From: Mycolicibacterium anyangense
GTDB lineage: Bacteria; Actinomycetota; Actinomycetes; Mycobacteriales; Mycobacteriaceae
Direction of reading: 5' to 3'
Assembly: GCF_010731855.1 (NCBI RefSeq)
Contig: NZ_AP022620.1
Location: forward strand, 1,798,001-1,862,000
Length of the DNA stretch: 64,000 nt
Shown piece by piece: positions 9,824 through 21,468 of this stretch. Both the position numbers and the translations under genes were made by a program. Numbering within the stretch: the first letter of the stretch is position 1; each line of letters starts with the position of its first letter. Below the pieces are notes generated by a model. The model saw nothing but the letters and a program-made list of their open reading frames with translations, was not told the origin of the DNA and did no database searches.

Positions 9824-10672
9824 ATGACTGACCAGGGTCCCGGCGAACGCCCGCGCCCCGCCCTGTCCCCGTCACGCGCCGCGGACTTCAAGCAATGCCC
9901 GTTGCTGTACCGGTTCCGGGCGATCGACCGGTTGCCGGAGCCACCGTCGGTCGCCCAGCTGCGCGGCACTGTGGTGCATTCCGCCCTCGAGCAGCTGTAC
10001 GGCATGCCCGCCGCCGACCGGGTACCGCAGACAGCCCTGGCGCTGGTGGACCCGGCCTGGCAGCAGGTGCTGGCCGCCCACCCCGAGCTGGTCGAGGGTC
10101 TGAGTGCCGAACAGACCGGCCAACTGCTGACCGAGGCACGGGCGCTGCTGACCGGCTACTACCGACTGGAAGACCCGACCCGGTTCGACCCGCAGAGCTG
10201 CGAACAGCGCATCGAGGTCGAGCTGGCGGACGGCACCCTGCTGCGCGGGTTCGTCGACCGCATCGATGTCGCGGGCACCGGTGAGGTCCGGGTGGTGGAC
10301 TACAAGACCGGGAAGGCCCCGCCTGCGGCGCGGGCGCTGGCCGAGTTCAAGGCGATGTTCCAGATGAAGTTCTACGCCGTGGCGCTGCTGCGTTCGCGGG
10401 ATGTCGTGGCCAGCCGGCTCAGATTGATCTACCTCGCCGATGGCCAGCTGCTGGACTACACCCCCGACCTCGATGAACTGCTGAGGTTCGAGAAGACGTT
10501 GATCGCGATCTGGCGGGCCATTCAATCTGCCGGCGCCACAGGTGATTTCCGGGCCAACCCGTCGCGACTGTGCAACTGGTGCAGCCACCAGGACCGGTGC
10601 CCCGCCTACGGCGGAACACCGCCGCCCTACCCGGGCTGGCCCGAGGTGACCGAGCGGGAGCCCGCAGCGTGA
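9824..10672 (+). CDS. RecB-family PD-(D/E)XK nuclease with predicted 4Fe-4S cluster, Rv2119-type
   Basis: A 282-residue single-domain nuclease related to the AddB C-terminal and Cas4 families. Motifs in order: SPSRAADFKQCPLLYRFR with Cys25, the RGTVVHSALEQLY motif with His52, GFVDRID with Asp145, VVDYKTGK with Asp159 and Lys161, then a Cys triad LCNWCSHQDRCPAY (Cys250, Cys253, Cys259). With Cys25 this gives the four ligands of the AddB/Cas4-type iron-sulfur cluster, so an active, cluster-stabilised exonuclease is predicted. Position and length match M. tuberculosis Rv2119. No helicase or CRISPR gene is nearby. Its TGA overlaps the GTG of the next gene. Confidence 0.88.
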   Translation: MTDQGPGERPRPALSPSRAADFKQCPLLYRFRAIDRLPEPPSVAQLRGTVVHSALEQLYGMPAADRVPQTALALVDPAWQQVLAAHPELVEGLSAEQTGQLLTEARALLTGYYRLEDPTRFDPQSCEQRIEVELADGTLLRGFVDRIDVAGTGEVRVVDYKTGKAPPAARALAEFKAMFQMKFYAVALLRSRDVVASRLRLIYLADGQLLDYTPDLDELLRFEKTLIAIWRAIQSAGATGDFRANPSRLCNWCSHQDRCPAYGGTPPPYPGWPEVTEREPAA

Positions 10673-11442
10673 GCGGCAGCTACTACCGTCGCCTCGGCGC
10701 CGACGGCGACGCCGCGGTGTTCGAGTCCACTGACTACACCCGTAGCAACTGGAATGGCGAAATCCAGCATGGCTCACCGCCTTTGGCGTTGTTGACCAAG
10801 GCCATCGAGGAGCAGCTGCCGCCCGGGATGCGCATCGGCAGGATGACGCTGGACATCCTCGGAGCCATTCCCGTCACCGAGGTGCGGGTGCGGGCCCGCG
10901 TGGAGCGGCCGGGCAGCCGGATCGCGCTGTGGTCGGCCGAGATGACGGTCGACCGTCCGGTCGCCCGGGTGACGGCGTGGGCGCTGGCCACCTCGGACAC
11001 CGCCGACGCTGCCACCGACCGCTTCGAGCCTCTCGTCGAGGGTGAAACGGCTCCGCTGGCCCTGCAGTGGCAGAACGCCAGCGGCTACCTCGATTCAGTG
11101 CGATGGCGGCCGCAGTACGACGAGCCCTCGGGTGCGGTCTCCTGGATGACTCCGCTGGTGGGACTGGTCGACAACGAACCGACAACCGGGCTGCAGCGGC
11201 TGGCGATGGTGGTCGATTCGGCCAATGGTGTTGGCGCAGCGCTGAATCCGAAGGCATTCGTGTTCATGAACACCGACACCGCCGTCCATCTGCACCGGCT
11301 GCCCACCGGGAACGACTTCGCGCTGCGAGCCCGGGGTTCGATCGGACCGGACGGCATCGGGGCCACCACCGCGGACCTGTTCGACCGCGACGGCTTCATC
11401 GGGACATCCGCGCAGACGCTATTGGTGCAGCGTCAGGGCTGA
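10669..11442 (+). CDS. Acyl-CoA thioesterase-like (double hotdog) protein
   Basis: A 257-residue protein resembling the TesB-like thioesterase superfamily. WNGEIQHGSPPLALLTKAIEEQ is the typical N-terminal hotdog helix region (the G-P-L/A-L motif), and the second hotdog covers roughly residues 130-250 with AVSWMTPLVGLVDNEPTTGLQRLAMVVDSANG. It would hydrolyse or bind acyl-CoA in the cytoplasm; the substrate is unknown. The GTG at 10669 is chosen because it overlaps the nuclease stop (GTGA); a longer open frame upstream is out of character. Coupling to a nuclease gene is odd functionally and may be only positional. Confidence 0.8.
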   Translation: MSGSYYRRLGADGDAAVFESTDYTRSNWNGEIQHGSPPLALLTKAIEEQLPPGMRIGRMTLDILGAIPVTEVRVRARVERPGSRIALWSAEMTVDRPVARVTAWALATSDTADAATDRFEPLVEGETAPLALQWQNASGYLDSVRWRPQYDEPSGAVSWMTPLVGLVDNEPTTGLQRLAMVVDSANGVGAALNPKAFVFMNTDTAVHLHRLPTGNDFALRARGSIGPDGIGATTADLFDRDGFIGTSAQTLLVQRQG

Positions 11443-11460
11443 GTAGGGCCGCCGCACCAC

Positions 11461-11883
11461 TCAGTCGCGGTGATAGCGATCCTGGGCCAGCACTTCGACG
11501 CCGCGCCAGCCCCAGTAGACCCGGTGGGCGCAGATCAAGCCGTCCTCGATCTCCATGACCTCGACGAAATCCATCTGCTCGCCGGTCGGGGTCTGCCGTG
11601 GGTACTCCCAGGTGACCCGATGCCCGTCGGTGAAGAACCCACCCCGGTGATACCGGCGTACCTCCGGCGTGCGTGACACGACCTCGGCCAGAAACGGCCG
11701 CAGTTCGCGGTGGCCACGGACAACTCCCTTTCCGCCGAGCAGATGTGCGGCGACAGGGCTTTCGAGGGTGGCATCGGGTGCGTAACAGGCCAGCAGCGCC
11801 TCGGCGTCATGGTTGGCCAAGGCCGTCTCCCAGGCGTGCACCACCGCGTTGATCTTTTCGGTTGCGTTCGTCTGCGTCGTCAT
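11461..11883 (-). CDS. SnoaL/NTF2-like domain protein
   Basis: A 140-residue cone-shaped NTF2-like fold protein. The pattern AVVHAWETALANHDAEALLACYAPDATLESPVAAHLLGGKGVVRGHRELRPFL is typical of the SnoaL-like family, whose members are isomerases, cyclases or steroid-type ligand binders. The ATG at 11883 follows GGAGGAG, so the longer upstream frame is ignored. It is divergent from the YadA-like secreted protein gene across 68 bp. No partner gene suggests a substrate. Confidence 0.82.
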   Translation of the reverse strand: MTTQTNATEKINAVVHAWETALANHDAEALLACYAPDATLESPVAAHLLGGKGVVRGHRELRPFLAEVVSRTPEVRRYHRGGFFTDGHRVTWEYPRQTPTGEQMDFVEVMEIEDGLICAHRVYWGWRGVEVLAQDRYHRD

Positions 11884-11951
11884 CGCTCCTCCGTTATTGT
11901 CTGTCACGTCAATTCCGGTCACCCACCCGACTGGACAGGAAGGGAGTACCC

Positions 11952-12824
11952 ATGACGGCATCAGCTTCACGGCGCCGGCTATCCGGAGTGCTGACCGTCA
12001 GCGCGCTGGCCGCCGGGTCGTGGGCCATCGGTCTGGGCGCCGCTCCGACTGCCAACGCCAGCTGTGTTTCGGCGTTCGGCCTTGGCAATTCGGCGAGCTG
12101 CACCAGCACCCTGACCACGATCGCGATCGCGCTGGGCTCGAACGCCCAGGCGCATGCCGATGGACAGTTCAGCACCGCGGTGGCACTCGGCGACGGGGCA
12201 CTGGCCGGCTCCTATGGCTGGTTCTCCTCGGCCACCGCGATCGGACCGATCAGCGGCGCCGTCGCGAGCGATCTCGGCTTCGCCTTTGCCGCAGGCGGAT
12301 CGTCGTCGACGCATGCCGGAACCAGCTCCGGGGATCTGGGCAATGTCGCCATCGCTTTCGGCGGCTCAGAGGCGCAAGCCTATGGCGGCAACCTCAACCT
12401 CGCGGTGAGCCTGTTCGGCAACAACTCCCATGTCTTGAGCCTGGGCACCGGCAACGCCGCATTCAACGTGGGGAACAACAACACCGTCAGCGCAAAGGGC
12501 ACCTTCACCAGCGCCGCCAATATCTTCACCGACAATTCGCAGGTTCAGACATCCCCGGCAAGTGTGCTGAGCTCGACCGTGAACATCATCGGCCACTCCA
12601 ACACGGTGTTGGTCGGAAACGGGCCCTTCGCCATCGCGGCCGCGCTCTTCCAGAACGGCAACCTCATCGTCAAGGACGGGCCCGGCATCAACATCAACGG
12701 ATTGACCGTCGGCGGGGCGGCCGCGGTCGCGAAGAAGAAGCCGACCGCCCTCAGCGCGTCAGCGCATCACGCAGCCAGACCGGCCGCGTCGACCGGCGGG
12801 ACGGGGCGTGCGGCGGCTCGCTAG
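11952..12824 (+). CDS. Secreted protein with YadA-head-like Ala/Gly repeats
   Basis: A 290-residue exported protein with signal peptide (MTASASRRRLSGVLTVSALAA...ANA, cleavage near 37). The mature region starts with a Cys pair (SCVSAFGLGNSASC) and then has irregular repeats of the type AIALGSNAQAHADG, AVALGDGALAG, ATAIGPISGAVA and AIAFGGSEAQAYGG. These resemble the left-handed beta-roll repeats of YadA-type autotransporter heads, but no trimeric membrane anchor or stalk is present. The C-terminus is basic and low-complexity. The ATG at 11952 follows GGAAGGGA. Its TAG stop shares the CTAG palindrome with the stop of the convergent gene. Function unknown; surface adhesion or oligomer assembly is inference. 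Confidence 0.75.
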   Translation: MTASASRRRLSGVLTVSALAAGSWAIGLGAAPTANASCVSAFGLGNSASCTSTLTTIAIALGSNAQAHADGQFSTAVALGDGALAGSYGWFSSATAIGPISGAVASDLGFAFAAGGSSSTHAGTSSGDLGNVAIAFGGSEAQAYGGNLNLAVSLFGNNSHVLSLGTGNAAFNVGNNNTVSAKGTFTSAANIFTDNSQVQTSPASVLSSTVNIIGHSNTVLVGNGPFAIAAALFQNGNLIVKDGPGININGLTVGGAAAVAKKKPTALSASAHHAARPAASTGGTGRAAAR

Positions 12825-13303
12825 AGGACGTTGACCAGCGAGGCGACCGCCACTGCGGCCACCACCGCGACTACGTCCTCGAGCACGCCGATCGGCAGAT
12901 CCCGTCCGCCGGTGGCCCGGACCAGTCGGGTGCGCGCCTCGTAGCCGCCGATGGTGCCCAGGACGGCGCCGATCATGCCGGCACCCAGGCTGCTCCACTG
13001 GTAGCCCCACGCCGTGCCCAGCACGGCGCCCGCGAACGCACCCGTGACCAGCCGGGTGATGAACTGCACCGCGGTCTTGCGGCTCGGCGTCTGCGGCATC
13101 TGATCGGAGATCAACTCGATCAGCGCGATGATCGTCAGGATGGTCACGGTGGCCGTCTGGCCGACCCAGGACGCCCAGGTGCCGGAAAGGTTGATCCAGT
13201 CGAGGAAGGCGGCCCAGGCCATCACCGCCGGGGCGGTGAACGCCCGAAGGCCGGCGACAACCCCGATGAGCAGGGCCAGCAGCAGTACGAGTGCGTGCGT
13301 CAC
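12821..13303 (-). CDS. DUF4126-type membrane protein, Rv2120c-type
   Basis: A 160-residue integral membrane protein with about four or five hydrophobic segments (residues 1-25, 45-65, 80-110, 140-160). Length and position directly upstream of hisG match M. tuberculosis Rv2120c. Sequence features such as GVVAGLRAFTAPAVMAWAAFLDW and GYEARTRLVRATGGRDLPIGVLEDVVAV are characteristic of this small family of unknown function. The start is GTG at 13303. It lies 18 bp after the hisG stop in the same direction, so it may be the last gene of the hisE-hisG transcript. Confidence 0.85.
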   Translation of the reverse strand: MTHALVLLLALLIGVVAGLRAFTAPAVMAWAAFLDWINLSGTWASWVGQTATVTILTIIALIELISDQMPQTPSRKTAVQFITRLVTGAFAGAVLGTAWGYQWSSLGAGMIGAVLGTIGGYEARTRLVRATGGRDLPIGVLEDVVAVVAAVAVASLVNVL

Positions 13304-13321
13304 ATGCGGACGCTAGCACGC

Positions 13322-14176
13322 TCAGAACCGGCAGAACCTGATGTCCGAGGCCAGTATCGCCTTGGCGCCGATGGCGGCGAGTTCGTCCATGATGGCGTTG
13401 ACGGCCCGGCGCGGCACCAGGGCACGCACCGCGACCCAGTTCTCGTCGGCCAGCGGGGCGATGGTCGGTGACTCCAGACCCGGGGTGATCGCCGTGGCCC
13501 GCTCCAGCACAGAACGCGGGCAGTCGTAGTCGAGCATCAGGTACTGCTGACCGAACACCACGCCCTGAACGCGGGCGGCGAGCTGGTCACGGGCCGCGCG
13601 GTCGGCGTCGTCACCGGTGTTGGCGCCCTCGATCAGCACCGCCTCCGAATCGCACAGCGGATCGCCGAACGCCACCAGGTTGTGCAGGCTCAGGGTGCGT
13701 CCGGAACCGACGACATCGGCGATCGCATCGGCCACACCCAACTGGATCGAAATCTCGACCGCACCGTCGAGGCGGATGACGGTGGCGTCGATGCCCCTGT
13801 CCCGCAAGTCTTTTCGGACCAGGTTCGGGTAAGCGGTGGCGATCCGCTTGCCGGCCAGGTCGGCCACGGACCACTGTCGGCCAGCCGGGGCGGCATACCG
13901 GAAACTCGACGATCCGAAGCCCAGCGCCAGGCGCTCGTTGACCGGCGCCTCGGATTCGGCAGCCAGATCACGTCCGGTGATACCGAAGTCGAGCTGCCCG
14001 GAGCCGACGTAGATCGCGATGTCCTTGGGGCGCAGGAAGAAGAACTCGACACCGTTGGCCGGATCCATGACGGTGAGGTCCTTGGGATCGCTGCGCCGTC
14101 GATAGCCGGCCTCGGACAGGATCTCGGCGGCCGATTCGGACAGTGCCCCCTTGTTGGGGACGGCGACACGCAACAT
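13322..14176 (-). CDS. hisG: ATP phosphoribosyltransferase HisG (long form)
   Basis: Catalyses the first step of histidine biosynthesis, ATP plus PRPP to phosphoribosyl-ATP. The protein has the two catalytic alpha/beta domains ([48 protein letters not shown], the PRPP loop) and the C-terminal regulatory domain (about 205-284, ending [14 protein letters not shown]) that binds the feedback inhibitor histidine in long-form HisG. The start at 14176 matches other mycobacterial HisG proteins; an ATG at 14185 that overlaps the hisE stop (TGATG) would add three residues. It is co-transcribed with hisE. Confidence 0.95.
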   Translation of the reverse strand: MLRVAVPNKGALSESAAEILSEAGYRRRSDPKDLTVMDPANGVEFFFLRPKDIAIYVGSGQLDFGITGRDLAAESEAPVNERLALGFGSSSFRYAAPAGRQWSVADLAGKRIATAYPNLVRKDLRDRGIDATVIRLDGAVEISIQLGVADAIADVVGSGRTLSLHNLVAFGDPLCDSEAVLIEGANTGDDADRAARDQLAARVQGVVFGQQYLMLDYDCPRSVLERATAITPGLESPTIAPLADENWVAVRALVPRRAVNAIMDELAAIGAKAILASDIRFCRF

Positions 14177-14184
14177 GGCTGCCA

Positions 14185-14466
14185 TCAGAGCTTCCGGTAG
14201 ACGTCGTCGAGGGTCAGCCCGCGGGCGACCATCAGGACCTGGGCCCAGTAGAACAACTGGCTGATCTCCTCGGCCAGCGCCTCATCGGACTCGTGCTCGG
14301 CGGCCAGCCAGACCTCGCCGGCCTCCTCGAGGATCTTCTTGCCCAGGGTGTGTACGCCGGCATCGAGCGCGGCGACGGTGGCGCTGCCCGCCGGGCGCGT
14401 GCGGGCGCGCTCCCCCAGTTCGGCGAACAGCTCCTCGAAGGTCTTCACGGGCAGCGATTGTTTCAT
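14185..14466 (-). CDS. hisE: Phosphoribosyl-ATP pyrophosphatase HisE
   Basis: Second step of histidine biosynthesis, phosphoribosyl-ATP to phosphoribosyl-AMP. A 93-residue all-alpha MazG-like protein, [20 protein letters not shown], with the metal-binding helix [20 protein letters not shown] and the end [11 protein letters not shown]. Length equals the M. tuberculosis enzyme. As in mycobacteria generally, hisE is separate from hisI and paired with hisG. It is divergent from a small lipoprotein gene across 66 bp. Confidence 0.96.
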   Translation of the reverse strand: MKQSLPVKTFEELFAELGERARTRPAGSATVAALDAGVHTLGKKILEEAGEVWLAAEHESDEALAEEISQLFYWAQVLMVARGLTLDDVYRKL

Positions 14467-14518
14467 GGCGGCCGAGCGGCCGTCACGGCGGTTTCGCCGC
14501 GGCCGCCGGGCCGGCGAC

Positions 14519-14524
14519 TAGGCT
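14519..14524 (+). promoter_or_regulatory. Predicted leaderless promoter of the lipoprotein gene (-10 element)
   Basis: TAGGCT is followed by eight bases and a GTG at 14533, which is the codon that gives a good lipoprotein signal peptide. No ribosome site is present. Confidence 0.5.
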
Positions 14525-14532
14525 GCGGTGCC

Positions 14533-15108
14533 GTGGGCGCGAACCGGGTGACGATCATGATGGCAGCCGCGCTGACGATCGCCGGCTGTTCGAGCCCGAT
14601 TTCGATCAGTAACGACACCAACCAGTCGCAAGCGCCGGCGCCGCCGCCGGCGCCGACCACCCGCCCGAGCAACGACAAGCTGGTCAACGCGTTCGACTAC
14701 TACGCCAAGACCGACGACCGGGCCGGCTACTTCTTCGTCAGCCCCAGCGGGAGCTGGCGATGTGTGATCGTGCCGCGCAGCTGGGCGGGCTGCCAGTCCG
14801 CCAGCGGCAGCCTGGGCATCCAGGGGGCGCCGCAGACCATCACCGACGACACCGGCACCGGTGTCACCCCGAACGCGATCGTGGTGCGCACCGAAGGTGA
14901 CCCGCAGTTCGCCGCGGTGAGCGCCGATCAGTTCAAGCCGCCGGCCGGCACGGCCAAGACGCTGCCGTTCGGCAAGATCCTGGCCGCCGCCGGCTTCCAC
15001 TGCAACGTGCAGCAAGCCACCGGCATCGCGTGCCTGAGCGAGGAGACCGACAAGGGCTTCACGTTCTCACCGACCGGGGCGAGCTGGCAGTACACCGACG
15101 TCCCGTAG
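14533..15108 (+). CDS. Small lipoprotein of unknown function
   Basis: A 191-residue predicted lipoprotein. From the GTG at 14533 the signal peptide is VGANRVTIMMAAALTIAGC with an acylated Cys19, followed by a Ser/Pro-rich linker (QAPAPPPAPTTRP) and a domain with four further Cys (SWRCVIVPRSWAGCQS, FHCNVQQATGIACLS) that probably form two disulfides. The domain looks like those of other mycobacterial lipoproteins of unknown role. It occupies the slot held by a PPE gene in M. tuberculosis, between hisE and metH. The open frame extends far upstream but only as a shadow of hisE/hisG. Confidence 0.75.
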   Translation: MGANRVTIMMAAALTIAGCSSPISISNDTNQSQAPAPPPAPTTRPSNDKLVNAFDYYAKTDDRAGYFFVSPSGSWRCVIVPRSWAGCQSASGSLGIQGAPQTITDDTGTGVTPNAIVVRTEGDPQFAAVSADQFKPPAGTAKTLPFGKILAAAGFHCNVQQATGIACLSEETDKGFTFSPTGASWQYTDVP

Positions 15109-15117
15109 CGGGATCGC

Positions 15118-16581
15118 TCAGGCGTTGGCCGCCTTGTCCTCGTGCAGCAATTCGGCGTGCATGTCCTCCAGCGAGACGCCCTTGGTCTCCATCACCCATT
15201 TCCACACGAACAGGCCGGACAGGATGGCGCACAGGCCATAGAAGCCGTAGGCCAGTCCGAGGTGGTCCCGCAGTCCCGGGAAGGTCACGGTGATCAGCCA
15301 GTTGGCCGCCCACTGCCCGGCCGCGGCCAGACCCAGCGCCGCGGCGCGGATCCGGTTCGGGAACATCTCGCCGAGCAGCACCCAGACCACCGGCCCCCAC
15401 GACATGCCGAAGGCGACGACGAACAGGTTGGCGGCGATCAAGGCGATGACTCCGGAGGCACCGGGCAGGTTGGGCTTGCCGTCGACCACAGTGGCGTTCG
15501 CGAAGATGATCGCCATCGTCACCAGCGTGACCGCCATGCCCGAGGACCCGATGAGCAAGAGCGGCTTACGCCCGATCTTGTCGATCAGCGCGATCGCGAT
15601 CAACGTGGTGGCCACGTTGACCACCGAGGTGATCACCGTGTAGATCGCCGATTGGTCGGCATCGAATCCGACTGCCTGCCAGAGCACATTGGAGTAGTAG
15701 AAGATCACGTTGATGCCGACGAACTGCTGAAAGATCGACAGCCCCAGACCCACCCAGACGATCCCGTAGAGCCCGCCGGTCGGCTTGCGTAAATCCCGCC
15801 ACGACGGCTTGTCTTCGCGCTCCAACGTCTGCTGGATCCGGCTGATGGTGATTTCCAGGTTCTTCTCGCCGAGCAGCATGGTCAGCACCCGGCGGGCTTC
15901 CGGAATCTTGTGGCTGGCAACAAGATAGCGCGGAGACTCGGGGATGGTGAACGCCAGGCTGCCGTACAGGACCGCCGGAACGGCCATGGCGAGGAACATC
16001 CACCGCCACGCTTCAAGACCCAGCCACAGGTCCTTGTTCGGCCCGCCGGCGATGCGCTGCAGGATCCAGTTGACCGCGAACGACAGGAAGATGCCGGACA
16101 CGATGGCGAGTTGCTGCAAAGAGCCCAACCGGCCGCGGATGCGCGGCGGCGAGGTCTCGGCGATGTACGCCGGGGCGATGACCGAGGCAATGCCCACCCC
16201 GATGCCGCCGATGATGCGGAAGAGCACGACGGTCGTCACGTTCGGCGCCAGACCGGTGCCGATCGCGCTGATGAAGAAGAAGACCGCGGCGATCTTCATC
16301 ACCGAGATGCGTCCGATGCGGTCTGCGATCCGACCGGCGGACATCGCGCCCGCGGCGGCACCCAGCAAGGCCGAGGCCACCGCGAAACCGAGTTCGGCGT
16401 TTCCAATGCCGAAGTCTTCCTGAATCGAATCCACCGCACCGTTGATCACCGCGCTGTCGTAACCGAACAGCAGACCGCCGAGGGCGGCCACCGAGGCGAT
16501 CCGGACGGCAGTGCCACCCGAGGAAAAGTCTTCGTCGGTGATCGCCGATGGTGTTTGGTCGATGGGGCCTTGGCCGGCCAT
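15118..16581 (-). CDS. Sugar permease, MFS sugar-porter family (GlcP/SugI-like)
   Basis: A 487-residue proton-coupled sugar transporter of the inner membrane with twelve predicted helices. Sugar-porter signatures are all present: LFGYDSAVINGA in helix 1, GRIADRIGR, PAYIAETSPPRIRGRLGSLQQ, PESPRYLVA, QQFVGINVIFYYSNVLW in helix 7, DKIGRKPLLLIG, GPVVWVLLGEMFPNRIR in helix 10 and METKG at the end. The Q-rich helix 7 and the helix 10 motif point to glucose or a related monosaccharide as substrate, as for mycobacterial GlcP and SugI; the exact sugar is inference. The ATG follows GAAAGGA. No catabolic genes are adjacent. Confidence 0.88.
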   Translation of the reverse strand: MAGQGPIDQTPSAITDEDFSSGGTAVRIASVAALGGLLFGYDSAVINGAVDSIQEDFGIGNAELGFAVASALLGAAAGAMSAGRIADRIGRISVMKIAAVFFFISAIGTGLAPNVTTVVLFRIIGGIGVGIASVIAPAYIAETSPPRIRGRLGSLQQLAIVSGIFLSFAVNWILQRIAGGPNKDLWLGLEAWRWMFLAMAVPAVLYGSLAFTIPESPRYLVASHKIPEARRVLTMLLGEKNLEITISRIQQTLEREDKPSWRDLRKPTGGLYGIVWVGLGLSIFQQFVGINVIFYYSNVLWQAVGFDADQSAIYTVITSVVNVATTLIAIALIDKIGRKPLLLIGSSGMAVTLVTMAIIFANATVVDGKPNLPGASGVIALIAANLFVVAFGMSWGPVVWVLLGEMFPNRIRAAALGLAAAGQWAANWLITVTFPGLRDHLGLAYGFYGLCAILSGLFVWKWVMETKGVSLEDMHAELLHEDKAANA

Positions 16582-16641
16582 GGGGCGTCCTTTCCGCAGC
16601 GCTGCGAGACCTGGTGAGGACTACCTTCGCACAGTCGGACC

Positions 16642-16671
16642 GACGGCACGACCTTTTGCGTTCGTGCCGTC
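16642..16671 (-). terminator. Hairpin terminator after the HAD phosphatase gene
   Basis: GACGGCACGA (16642-16651) and TCGTGCCGTC (16662-16671) form a perfect ten-base stem with a ten-base loop. On the minus strand it begins within the HAD stop codon, and it separates that gene from the permease gene. Confidence 0.7.
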
Positions 16672-17353
16672 AGGCGGAGCGTTCCCCGAGGCCGAGCCGC
16701 AGCTCGGTGTAGATCTCGCGCAGCTGCGGAATGCCCACCTGCGACAGCGACGAAACGTGGCGCCGCCGTGGGGTCACCGGAACCTCGACGTCGTTGGGCA
16801 CCACCAATACCGGGCACCCGGCGTCTTCGGCCGCGGCGGCACCGGTGATGGAGTCCTCGACGGCCAGGCAGTGCTCGGGCTCCAGACCCAGCAGCGCCGC
16901 GGCCCGCTGATACGGGTCCGGCGCCGGCTTGGCCCTGGCCACCTCGTCCCCACAGACGCTGACCGAGAAGTAGTGGCGGCCAATGCTGTTCAATGCCCGC
17001 TCGGTCAGAGCCCGGCGGGTATTGGTCACCAGTGCCATCGGGACGTCGGCGTCGGCCAGCGTGTCGAGCAGCTGCTGGGCACCATCGCACCACGGCAAGC
17101 CGCCGTCGAAAAGCTCGGCGGTGTAGTCGTGCAGCCAGTCGGCACTGGCAGCCATGTGGGTGGGGTCGTGGTCCAGTCCGAGGTCGTCGTAGACGATGCG
17201 CATGACGCCCTCGGCCGAACCACCGACGGTGGCGTCGCGAACCTCCGGGGTGAGCTCGCCGCCGAGGCGCTTGTACAGCTCCTGCAGCGAGATGTCCCAG
17301 AGTTTCTCGGAATCCACCAGGGTGCCGTCCATGTCGAACAGCACTGCGCGCAT
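16670..17353 (-). CDS. HAD-superfamily phosphatase (beta-phosphoglucomutase-like)
   Basis: A 227-residue HAD hydrolase with all four motifs: DMDGTLVD (nucleophile Asp7 and Asp9), the motif II Thr in VTNTRR, the Lys in AKPAPDPYQRAA and the VEDS acid pair. The alpha-helical cap inserted after motif I marks subfamily I, the phosphoglycolate phosphatase/beta-PGM type. The substrate, a small phosphorylated metabolite, cannot be told. The ATG at 17353 is preferred over the one at 17362 because AGGAG lies nine bases before it but abuts the other. It follows metH by 53 bp on the same strand. Confidence 0.85.
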   Translation of the reverse strand: MRAVLFDMDGTLVDSEKLWDISLQELYKRLGGELTPEVRDATVGGSAEGVMRIVYDDLGLDHDPTHMAASADWLHDYTAELFDGGLPWCDGAQQLLDTLADADVPMALVTNTRRALTERALNSIGRHYFSVSVCGDEVARAKPAPDPYQRAAALLGLEPEHCLAVEDSITGAAAAEDAGCPVLVVPNDVEVPVTPRRRHVSSLSQVGIPQLREIYTELRLGLGERSA

Positions 17354-17406
17354 ATCTGTCATCTCCTACGAATGATCCAGTACAACAACGGCTTCAGCCC
17401 GGTGGC

Positions 17407-21165
<3,759 letters not shown>

Positions 21166-21468
21166 AGATTCCTTCCGTTGCGGAAGGCGTCCTTAACTCT
21201 GTCGAGCGTGGCGGACACCGTTGAAGGCCCGGGCCCGTTGCAACGCCTCTCGACGGAGGAAAGTCTACGTCGTCATCCGATCGACGTCGGGACGCCCAAC
21301 GCATCGCCGGCGTCAGCGTGCCGCAGACACCGGCGTGTCGTAGTCGTCATGATTAACCAGATTGCACCCGAAGGAATTTCACCGAGCCACTTCTTGACCG
21401 GGATTCGGGCTCCAGGGTAGTCGCCCGGAGAGGGCTCATTGCAGCCGCGCAAGCCTTAGGCTGAACTG
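21166..21468. other. 303-bp intergenic region between metH and the PAC2 gene
   Basis: No open reading frame of note. It holds the metH ribosome site near 21170-21178, the leaderless PAC2 promoter at 21457, and on the minus strand two interleaved complementary pairs: CCCGAA/TTCGGG (21404-21409 with 21367-21372) and GAGCC/GGCTC (21408-21412 with 21384-21388), which could form a pseudoknot in the metH leader. I could not match it to the consensus of the cobalamin, SAM-I or SAM-IV riboswitches by eye. Confidence 0.4.
21457..21462 (+). promoter_or_regulatory. Predicted leaderless promoter of the PAC2 gene (-10 element)
   Basis: TAGGCT is followed by six bases and a GTG at 21469, with no ribosome-binding site. 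Confidence 0.6.

Noticed and set aside
14143..14532. Long N-terminal extension of the small lipoprotein
   Set aside because: It is antisense to hisE and hisG, and would bury the lipoprotein signal peptide that starts at 14533.
21166..21468. Cobalamin riboswitch upstream of metH
   Set aside because: None of the characteristic B12-box or GCCACTG-type elements was found on the minus strand.
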